In this document: positions 43,370-55,699 of the stretch, in pieces | How the letters are laid out: the number at the start of each line of letters is the position of its first letter | Position numbering within the stretch: the first letter of the stretch is position 1 | Assembly: GCA_001792895.1 (NCBI GenBank) | Contig: MARA01000036.1 | Coordinates: forward strand, 310,001 to 374,000 | Direction of reading: 5' to 3' | From: Lentinus brumalis | Taxonomy: Eukaryota > Basidiomycota > Agaricomycetes > Polyporales > Polyporaceae | Length of the DNA: 64,000 bases | Program-made: the position numbers and the translations under genes | Notes under the pieces: generated by a model | The model's database searches: none | Told to the model about the DNA's origin: nothing | Seen by the model: only the letters and a program-made list of their open reading frames with translations

Positions 43370-45284
43370 TCATTACAGGACGTACTTAGTACCGTAGCGT
43401 AGACATACCTATATCTGCCGGCTTCGCCGCTCTCCGGGCGTGCATGTGGGACGAGGACAGCGTCGTGCAGGAGGCTGGCGGCAGCGTCGAACTCAGGGAT
43501 GGGACGCGGCGCGTGGAGAGCGCACACTGAGGGTGGTGTGGCACGAGCGCAGCAGAGCCCGCCCCCCGACGTCTCAGCCGTCGTTAGCTGGCTTCAGAAG
43601 TCGTCAGGCAGAGTCTTGTGGAGTGCCGTCGCTCGTGCGCGGGCGACGGCACTGCAGTGGACTTCGCGGCATGCCGCGACGCGTTGCGCTTCTGGCGCAT
43701 CATCGTCCGGGTTCCAGACGGGTGGCCTGCCTGCTAGATGGGCGTGTGAGCGTGTCGCGATGGGAGACGGCGACTTCGCGAGTCTGTGCCTTATCTTCTG
43801 CGACGCAGAGGTCGAATGCGCGAGTGCGACGTGTGAGCGACGCCCGTGTTCCAGGCCCTATCTTGCAGCGTGTCATAAGAGTCCTTACTGACCGTTTTAA
43901 AGCTGCTTGTTTCAGTGGCCGGAGTTGAGTGAGACGGGCGGAGCCAAGGAGAGTCGCGTGAAGAGGAGGGAGTCGCGCTGTAGCGAGCTCGGTGTTGCGC
44001 GTCGAAAGCGAGCAGAGTCGTTGTAGCAGTCCTGTAAGTAGTGTGTTAGCATGTAGCACCATGTACAAGTCGAGATCAATCGAGCCTTCTTACCTGGACG
44101 GACTTGCGGGGACGTAGCAATAGCGAAGGTTCAGAACGACTTGTAGTGAAGTTGCCAAGTGATAGAGTAGCAGTGTATGCGTACTGTAGAGAGCGAAACC
44201 CAGGCGGATGTGCTGAAGCCGGTAGCGCGATTGTAGAGCGAAGAGTACGCACGCAGGAGAATGTTGAGAGTCGTGTACTTGGAGCATAGATACATCGCCC
44301 GAGGGAGGAGGGATGTATGGGTACGAAGAAGGGAAAGCTCGCGCGGGGCAGTCGAGACTCACCTGCGAAAGTGTTGCGGGTGCGAACCAGGGCAGACTGA
44401 TCGATACAGACATAGAGAAGAGCGAAGCAGCATCGTATACGGCACACAGGAACACGAAAGGGATGCTGTGTGCTACAAGAAGGGAGAAGAGTGAAGGAAC
44501 GTACCTGTATGCACTCCCCGGTCTCCTGCTATCTGGCGTATGCCACCCAAACGGCACTCCGACATGCGTGCATTCGTCACAGGAGACGGCCGGATGCTGG
44601 GCAGTTGGGAGAGCGACAGCCATAGACGAGGGAAGGCGGGCAGAGAGCAGCGGAGGGCGGACGAGTGCAAGAGCGCAGGAGCGCAAGAGAGAGCGCATAG
44701 ACGGAGGGCGACCGGACGTGCACTGGAGCAGCCAAGGGAGCGAGCGAGAGCGCAGACAGAGAGCACCGAGAGCGACCTGGACAGACAGCGAGTGCGTCGA
44801 GTGCGAGAGACGGGCGAGCAAACAAGCAGCAACAGCGAGCACTGGCAGCAGGCGGGCGTCGGGGACGCGGTCCGTTGTGGTGACGCACTGTGCCTGGGCG
44901 GCTCCTTCTGCAACTCTATCGAAGGAGATCTCGCAACCTGCCTCTGGCGGCGACGCGTGTCCTAGGATCGGTGGCGGGGAACATGCAATGGGATTCCAAG
45001 GTGCGCCGCCTCGTTCTGACTCACGCTGAGTAGTTCTGTCAGAGCAGAGTCGGCGACCGCAAGCTATGAGGTGCACAGGCGGGAGGAGGCACCGTGGCGA
45101 TCCTGCCTGTCACTGCTCGCGTCGCAGCGTCGTTGACGCGCCAACCCGCCTCCATACTTGTACGGCCCCGCCAACCGTCGCCTCCCTGCACACCTCATCC
45201 CCCGCACCTGCTCAGCCTACAACTTCTGCTACCACCACCACAACGCACGCAGCGTACCCCATCTACTACTACCCGGTCTTCGCG

Positions 45285-46001
45285 ATGCCAGGCAAGCACG
45301 TCCACTTCGTCGATGGGCCGGGCACGCCCTCCTCGACATTCTCCGGCTCTACCCTCTCCTCCTCGTCGGGCCCCGCGACGCCGCCACCGGTCTGGTACTC
45401 GCCACCAACGTCCACCAAGGGCTCGCTATCATCACCATACCTCGGCGCACCGCTCGCGCACGTCCAGATGCACCCCGTGCTCGCCGCCACCGACGGGTAC
45501 GCTCCGCTCGACTGGGACATGTCCCTCCCCGCCGACTCCGCGCGTGTCCAAGTCGCGCACTACCCCTCCCGGCTCACCGACACCCTCGTCTCCGAGGCCG
45601 CCACCAACCCGCCCCTGCCATCGCTGTCCATAATCTGCACATGCCTCCCGTGGACGATCACCGTCACGCCCACTCGCGGGGCGATCTGGTCTGCACCGTA
45701 CGTGACAGTCGGGGACGTCCTCCACACCTTGCACCGTACGCTGCGCCTGGGCGTGACCGACCCCGAGATGGGTGTGATCGACGGCCCGGCACGCGACCGG
45801 GTACATGACGCGTACGTCCGCCGCTACCGTCGTATCGTGGACCCTCGCGAGCGCGATGCGGAGAAGGCCAAGCACATCAAGCGTATTGACTTCCTCCGCG
45901 ACTACCGCGCGTTCTACGGGCTCTCCCTGGCACAGGGCGGTCTCCCCGCAAAGCGCATTCCCCACGGGGCGGTGTGGGTTCTGCACACTGCCAAGCCATG
46001 A
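45285..46001 (+). CDS. DUF6699-type protein, intact (unit 2/3 junction)
   Basis: Protein identical to the copy at 36701. All six run-length differences in the array lie outside it, so all three copies remain open. Confidence 0.85.
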   Translation: MPGKHVHFVDGPGTPSSTFSGSTLSSSSGPATPPPVWYSPPTSTKGSLSSPYLGAPLAHVQMHPVLAATDGYAPLDWDMSLPADSARVQVAHYPSRLTDTLVSEAATNPPLPSLSIICTCLPWTITVTPTRGAIWSAPYVTVGDVLHTLHRTLRLGVTDPEMGVIDGPARDRVHDAYVRRYRRIVDPRERDAEKAKHIKRIDFLRDYRAFYGLSLAQGGLPAKRIPHGAVWVLHTAKP

Positions 46002-46216
46002 GCAAACGCTGCGCGGTCGCTCTCTTCCTCTCGTCCATCATCTGCGCATACCCCGCGGTCGCCACCGCTTCTCTTTCCTCCTCGCTATCGCCATCGCTCT
46101 CGCACATACGGACTCTGCAGCACATTAATGAAAGAAAACAACGGACTGCCCTATGTATAACATATGTACGCATACCCAGCTTCGGCTACCTCTTCGCTCC
46201 CCTCCTTCCCCTTCTT

Positions 46217-46272
46217 CCGCCTTCCGCCTTCCGCCTTCCGCCTTCCGCCTTCCGCCTTCCGCCTTCCGCCTT
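46217..46272. repeat. Minisatellite (CCGCCTT)8, unit 3
   Basis: Eight perfect copies. The diverged right flank after 54719 lacks this tract altogether. Confidence 0.95.
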
Positions 46273-48071
46273 CCCCATCTCCATCCCCCTCGCCCTGATT
46301 GCCTTCACGCTTCGCACGACCTGTTCCTTGTTCCTTGACGACCCCGACGCCTTAACGACAACAAAGCACACCGTATACGGCATTGTAACATCTTATTCCT
46401 ATCCATAACATATCTCCATATCTCTCCACCTACCTCGCATAGACTCGTCCCATCCCCAGACCAAATGTATACCACTCCTCGCACGACTAGTTCCAATTCC
46501 CGCTGATGCACAACATTCGATTTATCATCATGTCTTCACGACCGTACGTCGCACGATACCAGTACATCAGTAAACCTCGGAAACAATGCAATATCAAATC
46601 ATCGTCCAATGTCCTTCGCGTGATTGAGTTTGCTGATCCTCCGCATCACGCTAGCTGTACAGATCTGCTGTACACGGGACGACCGCAGCTCATGCGCGAC
46701 ATTGACCTGTTCATGTTGACATGGACGTGCATGCAGAGTACACACTACACGGCGATTGCAGCACAAATAGCGCACTTCGGATTGGCCGGCACGCTGGCAG
46801 GTTCATAGCCTCATGCTCGTTGTTCCGTATATGGCTATAGACCTGCCTTATCCGGCGGATCTCGCTAACCGCATGCGCTGATCGTGCCAGAGTCTGCCAG
46901 AGAAACAAACTGTGCGTTATACAGTCCCAGAGGATATATAGTGCATGGGGGTCGCAAAGTGTGTATAGCAGATCGGGAGGGGGCGAGGAGGGGAGTGCAG
47001 AGAAACAGGTCTCTCGAGACATGTTTCCATACAAGTGTATTAGTAGTACTCTGTACAGTACTCTATACAGCACTTGTACTATTTCCTGCCCTGCTCTGCT
47101 CTCGTCTGTAGCTCTCCTGCTGATGTGCTCTGTTGCTTGAGCTGCTTGAGCCTTGGGGGACTGGCAGCGGGGGACACTGCAGGACGGGAGGGCGGACTGT
47201 GGACGAAAGCGGACAGACCCTGACCGCGAGCTCCCGGAAGAAGCACCATCTCGGCTGTGAATTTGCGGGCTTCTGCTTCGCTTCTTGCTCTGATTCTTCC
47301 GCTGCATCTTGTCCTTATTTCTGGCGCTCCTCTTGGCCTTCCTGTCCTGCAAGTCTGTCTCATGTACTTACCTACTGTTGAGTCTGAATGAAATCTGGCG
47401 CAAGAGATGCATGGGCATACTCAGAGCGTCCCAGTATTGCCTGCATGTTGCGACGAGCTCAGACGCACCAGGAGCGGATCAGAGCTGCGAAAGATTTGAG
47501 GAAGTGCGGCCCTGACAGGCACCAAGAGGCAGGTACGCCGTACGCATCACTGCTCATCCGCCGCCGTTCGCTGTCCCGGCCACACTCCCTCTCCTGGCGT
47601 GCTACACGGCTGTACCCTCTCTCGTCAATACACTCCTGCAGTATGCTAGCAGGGAGAACAGCGCGAGTATCAAGAGCTCCAGGCTGACGAGCAGACCTTG
47701 CGACTCTGCGAGCTCTCACGCCAGCGCTCCGTCCGAAGCACCTCATTATTGCCATGGTGGCCGGCCCGACGGACTTCTAGCGGCAGCACCCAGAATATCC
47801 CTCAGCAATCTTCCAGGACGCACGGCGGCACGACCTAGACTCGACGGCGGCGCGGCCACCTGAATAAGGAAACTGGAGTGCCATAACGGCTCGCCCGACG
47901 TGCCAACGTCTGCCGTCCAACCAGCAAGAAGCCGCACAAACATTGCCCTCGATTAATGAGATATTTACAATCAGGCTCGCCTGCCGCGATGGCCTCGCGT
48001 ATGAGAAACCGCGATATATGTTCTTATACTAAACACTAGTGGCTGCCAAAGACTGTACTCGACTCGCCGTC

Positions 48072-48995
48072 ATGCCTCCAGTCAGAACTCACGACGACAC
48101 CACGCCGCACACAGGCCTCACATTCGTCTACTTCGATCTCCAGCCTCCAAACGCACAAGACCGCGTCAAGCTGATCAAGCCCGACCGCGACGCAGTGCGG
48201 GAGGAGCTGCGCGCTGAGTGGAATGAGGAGCTCAGTGAGTACCATGCCAAGTCTCCGCTGCCAGCAGCACTAACCTTCGTCTACCCCAATTCAGGACGCC
48301 TCACCGGCGTAGCAGATGCGTCGCTGTGGTGGACGACAGGGACGTTCCCGAAGCGGATCGTCTGGAAGCTCGGGTACACATGGGCCGGGTGGCCGGCCCA
48401 GATTCCCTTCGTCAACCTCAGCCATATCCCCGGCGGCGACCCTCCGCTCGAGCTCCTCAAGAAGCTCTGGAAGTCCAGGGAGCTCAGACTCGTCCCGGCC
48501 ACCGACGAGGAGCGCGAACGCGCTCTCTACGACCCAGAGAGCGTCATCCCGAACGCGCCCCGCCAGCCCGCTCCCATTCCGCGCTCCTTCGCAATCTACC
48601 GCAAGGTGGCTGCCCGCCTCCGCGAGCTCTCCCGAGACATTCCTCCACCTCCGCCGCGCCCGCAGCCCGTCAAGCGCGTCCTGCACCCGCTGAGCGAGCT
48701 CAAGACCGTGTTCGTCCGCCCGCTCGACGACAGCAGCACCTCTAACCAGCCTCCCCGCACCCGCCGTCAGCGCCGCGACATCAACCTCCCGCGTGCACGC
48801 CCGGTCACGAACCGCGTTCCGAAGCACCCGAAGCGCGGGCCGCACACTGCGCTCACTCTGGTCGGCCCCGCTTCCGGGTGGCAGGACCGCTATGGGTTCT
48901 CCGACGACCGGCTCGAGGAGCACGTCGCCGTCGCCGTCGACGTCGAGGAGGAGGCCGAGGAGATTGAGTGTGCCGATGATCTCGATTGGGTGTGA
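48072..48995 (+). CDS. Same unrecognised Pro/Arg-rich protein (unit 3)
   Basis: Protein identical to units 1 and 2. The putative 60-nt in-frame intron is at 48237-48296. No equivalent exists outside the array in this window. Confidence 0.65.
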   Translation: MPPVRTHDDTTPHTGLTFVYFDLQPPNAQDRVKLIKPDRDAVREELRAEWNEELSEYHAKSPLPAALTFVYPNSGRLTGVADASLWWTTGTFPKRIVWKLGYTWAGWPAQIPFVNLSHIPGGDPPLELLKKLWKSRELRLVPATDEERERALYDPESVIPNAPRQPAPIPRSFAIYRKVAARLRELSRDIPPPPPRPQPVKRVLHPLSELKTVFVRPLDDSSTSNQPPRTRRQRRDINLPRARPVTNRVPKHPKRGPHTALTLVGPASGWQDRYGFSDDRLEEHVAVAVDVEEEAEEIECADDLDWV

Positions 48996-50937
48996 CGATC
49001 GGGAAGCCACGGTCTAGTTCTTGGTGTACGTACAGTAGCAGCTCGGTAGGCTTATTGCTCGTGTTGGAATGTTCCTGCTTCAATAGTATTGTGTGAATTG
49101 CGTAGCCCTGTCGAATGGATATACGAGCGAGTCAGAACGCGTCCTGGAAGCGATGATGTGCAAACGTACCATATTCTCGTGGCGGACGAACCTTCGCGCT
49201 GCGCGTGTGCGGCCAGTTCCGAGTGGCTGCCATGCGATTCAGGGTCTTGCACCAGCAACCAAGAGTCGAGACAGACCGCCCGACGTGTGGACGCCATCAC
49301 GATCGAGAGGCGAGACGGAGCGCCGTCTAGCGTGCGATCTGAAGTGCTGTACTCATGCGTCCATTGCTCGCTGAGTTGTCTGCAAGCGATCCGGGAATCG
49401 TACTGGTAAGTGCGTACCTTCAACGAGCCTCCATAGCATCCAGCCTTCGTCTTACATCCCTTGCAGCGCGTACAGAACAGTTCAGCCCGGTGAGACGAAT
49501 TTGACGCAAGCCTGCAGCACTTGTAAGGCGGAGCGCAAGTGAGCATGTCCGCGGTGCGTCTGACGACGTCAGCCCAATCGGGCCGTCGTCTCGAGGGAGC
49601 CGCGGCATTGCCCATATCAAGAGAAGCTGGAACATTGTCGTCAGAAGTCGAGAAGGACTCGTAAATTTCAGAACATGCGTACCTGTAACGGAGCGCTCAC
49701 CTGGCCAGAATGTTACGTCGTGAGCCGGTGCTCGGCCATTCTACTGCCATAGGCGAGAAGTCCCTCCCTCTCCGTCCTCGTTCATCCCTCTGCCCGTGTA
49801 GCAATCCACTACGAGCAGGACACTCATTTCTTCGAGGTAGTCTGAATGGCGCAAATGTTCAGCTCGTGCTTGAAAGCCGAGGACGGACGAGGACGAGGAC
49901 GATCGTTACGTGCGTACCTGGCCGGGGTCTTGCGTGATGCGCAGGGTCCTAACCTCGCTTCCGTATTGCGTGGGGGTACAGCCCTGTCATAATGAACGGA
50001 TCAGGCAGCGTCATGGAAGAGAGAAGCACGGTAACGTACCAGCAACGCGTCCCCGTCCCAGACGGATCTCCGCCGGTGCTCTCACGCCATCTCGCGTTCA
50101 GTTTCACCTGCAACGCGTCCGACCGAGTCCGGGCCTTCGACAGTGTCCTCAGAGGGGAGGGCTGGCAAACAGCTCGTCCTGCGTGCAATACGACATCGCA
50201 GTGAGGCTGGACAAGACCTCAAGGCCCACAGGAAGACGAACATGCGTCGCTGCCGTCCTGCACGAACCTTCGCGGCATGCGCATACCCAAATCGACCTTC
50301 AAAATCAATCAACCGTCCGATCGGCTCCTCAAATTCATAGCAACGTACCTGGCAGACCGTCGCACTCGCACTCACACGCACACCTCGCCGCAGTCTCCAT
50401 CTTCGTCAGGGTCCCTTGACAGCGCCTGCGCCTGCGCCGCGTCCGTGCCAGCCCCGGGGTTCGTCATACTCCCTCGTGCACGAACATGCACCGTCTCTCC
50501 TGCGCTCCGCCTTCCTCCCCGGCCATGCAAGACCCTCCACCATCTTTGCGAGCACCGGGACGTACTGCAAGCTTGATACTGCCGCAGGAGGCACGAACTC
50601 GGCGGACACATCCAGCCACAGCCCGAGTGCTCGACTTCGCTCGGCTAGCACGCAAGCTTCGTTCAGCCGGATGACGTCCCATCCAGGGTCCAGCAAATCC
50701 GGCCTGGAACAAACCGTCGTCAGAAGTCAGTCTCGAAGGCCAGAAAGATGGCACGAAGCTTCGAACGCAAGACGGAGCGCTCACCTCTGAATTCCTGGAC
50801 GAGGCCGAGACGTCGCGTCCCTTCTCGTCCTGCCTTCCCAATGCCCATCAGTCTACGCGGACGCTGTGCGACATCGTGAGCAAACAGCCAAACACACGGG
50901 CACCGTGGCGATAGTGTGCTTACTTGTGTGTTGGCAG

Positions 50938-51949
50938 GATCGTTCGCTTGCTCTCTCGCGCTCCCGCTGCCCGCATCCCCTCCTCTCGCCGTCCCTGCCA
51001 TCTGGCACTTCGCCGGCATTGCTGGCGTCGGTGAGCTCGCCGGCAGGCGTCCGCCGCCTTCCGTTCTCCCATCGTCCGCCGCTCACCTTCTCACCCTCGT
51101 CCTGCAGACCGCGACCTCGTTCCGTGCCACTCTCTGCCCGCCCACGCCCGGCCGCGCCGTCGTCGTGCGTGCTGGCGAGGTACGTTCTCGACTGGACGCT
51201 GCGAGGCGCGACCACCGGCTGACAGCGTCGACGTCTCCAGCACGAACACGCCGCACTCGAGCCTCTTCTGCTCTCGCTAGACGGTACGTCAGGGCCGCGC
51301 TGTCAGCGTGTTCGAAGTACTCGAAGCTCACGACTCGGATTCGCGTCTGCAGGACCCTCCGAAGCTCGATGGCCATCCGGTGCGTTCATTCTTCGCTGAC
51401 TTCGCTCGCAGATTCTTACCTCTTTCTTCTGCAGCGCCTTGTCTGATGAGTGCCGAGCAGACGGTGAGTGTCCGGAACCGTTACGAGCAAGCTGCTACTC
51501 ATCGTGGTCTCGCTTGCGTCAGAGCTTCGTCCTCGTCCCATCAAGCACGAACGCGACGCGACCCGGCTCTCGTTCTTGCTAGAACCTGAAGAGGTACGTC
51601 AGGCTCTCGCACTTCGAGAGCGAAGTACTCACGGTGCGCTTCTGCAGATCCTCGATGCTATGACCGCGGGGGTGCGTTCTTGAGTGACGCAGCTGGTATG
51701 CCGGTTCTGACTTCCCTTTGCAGCGCGATGTGTCTAGGAAGAATTGTCCAAGCGGCGGGTGAGTCCCTGGCATGTTCCGAAGCAGTCGCCGCACTCACCG
51801 AGTTCGTCTTAGCATCAGCGTCTGTCGACAGAACGCGAGAGCGCAGGTATGTATGTCAGTCCCCGCCGCTCCTCCAGACCAGTCGCTAACCCACGGTGAT
51901 ATTGGCACTCAACAGGGTTCAAGATGAAGCTATATATTGGATGTACTGA
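50938..51949 (+). CDS. Putative ten-exon gene (unit 3)
   Basis: Exact copy of the unit 2 model, shifted by 8,580 bases. Confidence 0.45.
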
Positions 51950-53864
51950 TCATTACAGGACGTACTTAGTACCGTAGCGTAGACATACCTATATCTGCCG
52001 GCTTCGCCGCTCTCCGGGCGTGCATGTGGGACGAGGACAGCGTCGTGCAGGAGGCTGGCGGCAGCGTCGAACTCAGGGATGGGACGCGGCGCGTGGAGAG
52101 CGCACACTGAGGGTGGTGTGGCACGAGCGCAGCAGAGCCCGCCCCCCGACGTCTCAGCCGTCGTTAGCTGGCTTCAGAAGTCGTCAGGCAGAGTCTTGTG
52201 GAGTGCCGTCGCTCGTGCGCGGGCGACGGCACTGCAGTGGACTTCGCGGCATGCCGCGACGCGTTGCGCTTCTGGCGCATCATCGTCCGGGTTCCAGACG
52301 GGTGGCCTGCCTGCTAGATGGGCGTGTGAGCGTGTCGCGATGGGAGACGGCGACTTCGCGAGTCTGTGCCTTATCTTCTGCGACGCAGAGGTCGAATGCG
52401 CGAGTGCGACGTGTGAGCGACGCCCGTGTTCCAGGCCCTATCTTGCAGCGTGTCATAAGAGTCCTTACTGACCGTTTTAAAGCTGCTTGTTTCAGTGGCC
52501 GGAGTTGAGTGAGACGGGCGGAGCCAAGGAGAGTCGCGTGAAGAGGAGGGAGTCGCGCTGTAGCGAGCTCGGTGTTGCGCGTCGAAAGCGAGCAGAGTCG
52601 TTGTAGCAGTCCTGTAAGTAGTGTGTTAGCATGTAGCACCATGTACAAGTCGAGATCAATCGAGCCTTCTTACCTGGACGGACTTGCGGGGACGTAGCAA
52701 TAGCGAAGGTTCAGAACGACTTGTAGTGAAGTTGCCAAGTGATAGAGTAGCAGTGTATGCGTACTGTAGAGAGCGAAACCCAGGCGGATGTGCTGAAGCC
52801 GGTAGCGCGATTGTAGAGCGAAGAGTACGCACGCAGGAGAATGTTGAGAGTCGTGTACTTGGAGCATAGATACATCGCCCGAGGGAGGAGGGATGTATGG
52901 GTACGAAGAAGGGAAAGCTCGCGCGGGGCAGTCGAGACTCACCTGCGAAAGTGTTGCGGGTGCGAACCAGGGCAGACTGATCGATACAGACATAGAGAAG
53001 AGCGAAGCAGCATCGTATACGGCACACAGGAACACGAAAGGGATGCTGTGTGCTACAAGAAGGGAGAAGAGTGAAGGAACGTACCTGTATGCACTCCCCG
53101 GTCTCCTGCTATCTGGCGTATGCCACCCAAACGGCACTCCGACATGCGTGCATTCGTCACAGGAGACGGCCGGATGCTGGGCAGTTGGGAGAGCGACAGC
53201 CATAGACGAGGGAAGGCGGGCAGAGAGCAGCGGAGGGCGGACGAGTGCAAGAGCGCAGGAGCGCAAGAGAGAGCGCATAGACGGAGGGCGACCGGACGTG
53301 CACTGGAGCAGCCAAGGGAGCGAGCGAGAGCGCAGACAGAGAGCACCGAGAGCGACCTGGACAGACAGCGAGTGCGTCGAGTGCGAGAGACGGGCGAGCA
53401 AACAAGCAGCAACAGCGAGCACTGGCAGCAGGCGGGCGTCGGGGACGCGGTCCGTTGTGGTGACGCACTGTGCCTGGGCGGCTCCTTCTGCAACTCTATC
53501 GAAGGAGATCTCGCAACCTGCCTCTGGCGGCGACGCGTGTCCTAGGATCGGTGGCGGGGAACATGCAATGGGATTCCAAGGTGCGCCGCCTCGTTCTGAC
53601 TCACGCTGAGTAGTTCTGTCAGAGCAGAGTCGGCGACCGCAAGCTATGAGGTGCACAGGCGGGAGGAGGCACCGTGGCGATCCTGCCTGTCACTGCTCGC
53701 GTCGCAGCGTCGTTGACGCGCCAACCCGCCTCCATACTTGTACGGCCCCGCCAACCGTCGCCTCCCTGCACACCTCATCCCCCGCACCTGCTCAGCCTAC
53801 AACTTCTGCTACCACCACCACAACGCACGCAGCGTACCCCATCTACTACTACCCGGTCTTCGCG

Positions 53865-54581
53865 ATGCCAGGCAAGCACGTCCACTTCGTCGATGGGCCG
53901 GGCACGCCCTCCTCGACATTCTCCGGCTCTACCCTCTCCTCCTCGTCGGGCCCCGCGACGCCGCCACCGGTCTGGTACTCGCCACCAACGTCCACCAAGG
54001 GCTCGCTATCATCACCATACCTCGGCGCACCGCTCGCGCACGTCCAGATGCACCCCGTGCTCGCCGCCACCGACGGGTACGCTCCGCTCGACTGGGACAT
54101 GTCCCTCCCCGCCGACTCCGCGCGTGTCCAAGTCGCGCACTACCCCTCCCGGCTCACCGACACCCTCGTCTCCGAGGCCGCCACCAACCCGCCCCTGCCA
54201 TCGCTGTCCATAATCTGCACATGCCTCCCGTGGACGATCACCGTCACGCCCACTCGCGGGGCGATCTGGTCTGCACCGTACGTGACAGTCGGGGACGTCC
54301 TCCACACCTTGCACCGTACGCTGCGCCTGGGCGTGACCGACCCCGAGATGGGTGTGATCGACGGCCCGGCACGCGACCGGGTACATGACGCGTACGTCCG
54401 CCGCTACCGTCGTATCGTGGACCCTCGCGAGCGCGATGCGGAGAAGGCCAAGCACATCAAGCGTATTGACTTCCTCCGCGACTACCGCGCGTTCTACGGG
54501 CTCTCCCTGGCACAGGGCGGTCTCCCCGCAAAGCGCATTCCCCACGGGGCGGTGTGGGTTCTGCACACTGCCAAGCCATGA
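53865..54581 (+). CDS. DUF6699-type protein, intact (right end of array)
   Basis: Identical protein. This copy alone keeps its original downstream flank, which differs from the units beyond 54718. It is the likely ancestor of the other two intact copies. Confidence 0.85.
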   Translation: MPGKHVHFVDGPGTPSSTFSGSTLSSSSGPATPPPVWYSPPTSTKGSLSSPYLGAPLAHVQMHPVLAATDGYAPLDWDMSLPADSARVQVAHYPSRLTDTLVSEAATNPPLPSLSIICTCLPWTITVTPTRGAIWSAPYVTVGDVLHTLHRTLRLGVTDPEMGVIDGPARDRVHDAYVRRYRRIVDPRERDAEKAKHIKRIDFLRDYRAFYGLSLAQGGLPAKRIPHGAVWVLHTAKP

Positions 54582-54718
54582 GCAAACGCTGCGCGGTCGC
54601 TCTCTTCCTCTCGTCCATCATCTGCGCATACCCCGCGGTCGCCACCGCTTCTCTTTCCTCCTCGCTATCGCCATCGCTCTCGCACATACGGACTCTGCAG
54701 CACATTAATGAAAGAAAA

Positions 54719-55385
54719 GAACGGACTGCCCTATGTATATCATATGTACGCATACCCAGCTTCGGCTACCCTTCTTCTTCACCATCCCCCGCATTCCCCT
54801 GATCGCCTTTACGCTTCGCACGACCAGTTCCTTGACGACCCCGACACCTTAACGACAACAAAGCACACCATACGCAGCATTGTGACACCTTATTCATATC
54901 CCATATCTACCTCGCATAGACTCGTCCTGCCCTTGCCTACCCCAGACCAAATGTACACCACTCCTCGTACGACTAGTTCCTACCCCCTATCCCCCATCAT
55001 ATACACAACATTCGATTTGTCCTTACGAGTTCACGTTCACGACCGTACGTCGCACGATACCAGTACATCAACAAACCCTGGAAACAATGCAATACTACTC
55101 AGAATCAACGTCCAACGCCCTCTGCGTGATTGAGTTCGCTGATCCCCCGCTTCACCGTGCATCGCAAGCGCATCACAATCATGCCAGCTGTACGCAGGGC
55201 AACCGCAGCCTGTGCGCGACATTGACCTATTGATGCTGACGTCGACGTGCGCGCATGGTAGACAGTCGAACGACGCGCCCTCGAGACGGCTATTGCAGCA
55301 CAAATAGCGCAATTTCGATTGGCTGACGCGCTGGTAGGTTCATAGCCTCATGCTCGTTAATCTGTATATGGCTATAGACCTTCCG
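54719..55385. repeat. Right flank of the array: diverged copy of the segment after DUF6699
   Basis: It is homologous to 28972-29690 of unit 1 but with many substitutions and gaps, and without the CCGCCTT tract. The first difference is G at 54719 (C in the units). Homology fades at about 55385, after GGCTATAGACC. Confidence 0.8.
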
Positions 55386-55699
55386 GATACGGACAACGCG
55401 TCGACGCGTCATACAAAAGGTTACCGCGTGGCGACGCGCGCGCGTTGCGGGCGCACGCGAGAACAAGGTTCTCTGCTCTCATAAAATTATGCCCCAAACA
55501 TACCGCAGCATGCCGGTGGGTGGAACCATTGAGTACGCCCGTTTTATTCTTCAACAGCAGGCCTACCGCAGCGCGCCGCGGACAGCAAGACACGTGTCCG
55601 TCTCGACGACGAGCTGCGCCCCCTGTTGGCGAGATGTGGATGGGTGATCGGGGCCTGGGACCTGGGACCTCGGGGGCGCGGCAGCTGCTGTGCTCGCCA
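55386..55699. other. Spacer to the right of the array, nothing recognised
   Basis: GC-rich, with CGCG-rich words near 55395-55445. Overlapping short ORFs only. Confidence 0.4.

Larger units (their letters stand above)
37508..46091. repeat. Array unit 2 (8,584 bp)
   Basis: It matches unit 1 apart from three run-length changes: C4 to C5 at 37689-37693, G4 to G5 at 38574-38578 and G6 to G5 at 41391-41395. These sum to the observed +1 bp. I found no substitution. Confidence 0.95.
46092..54671. repeat. Array unit 3 (8,580 bp)
   Basis: Relative to unit 2 it is shorter by one base in four runs: C4 at 46273-46276, C5 at 46285-46289, G5 at 46947-46951 and C3 at 50622-50624. These sum to the observed -4 bp. 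Identity with the other units continues past the boundary to 54718. Confidence 0.95.

Noticed and set aside
28925..54718. Reading the array as a CRISPR or ribosomal DNA array
   Set aside because: The unit is 8.6 kb, protein-coding and without rRNA-like sequence or short spaced repeats; the genome is eukaryotic.
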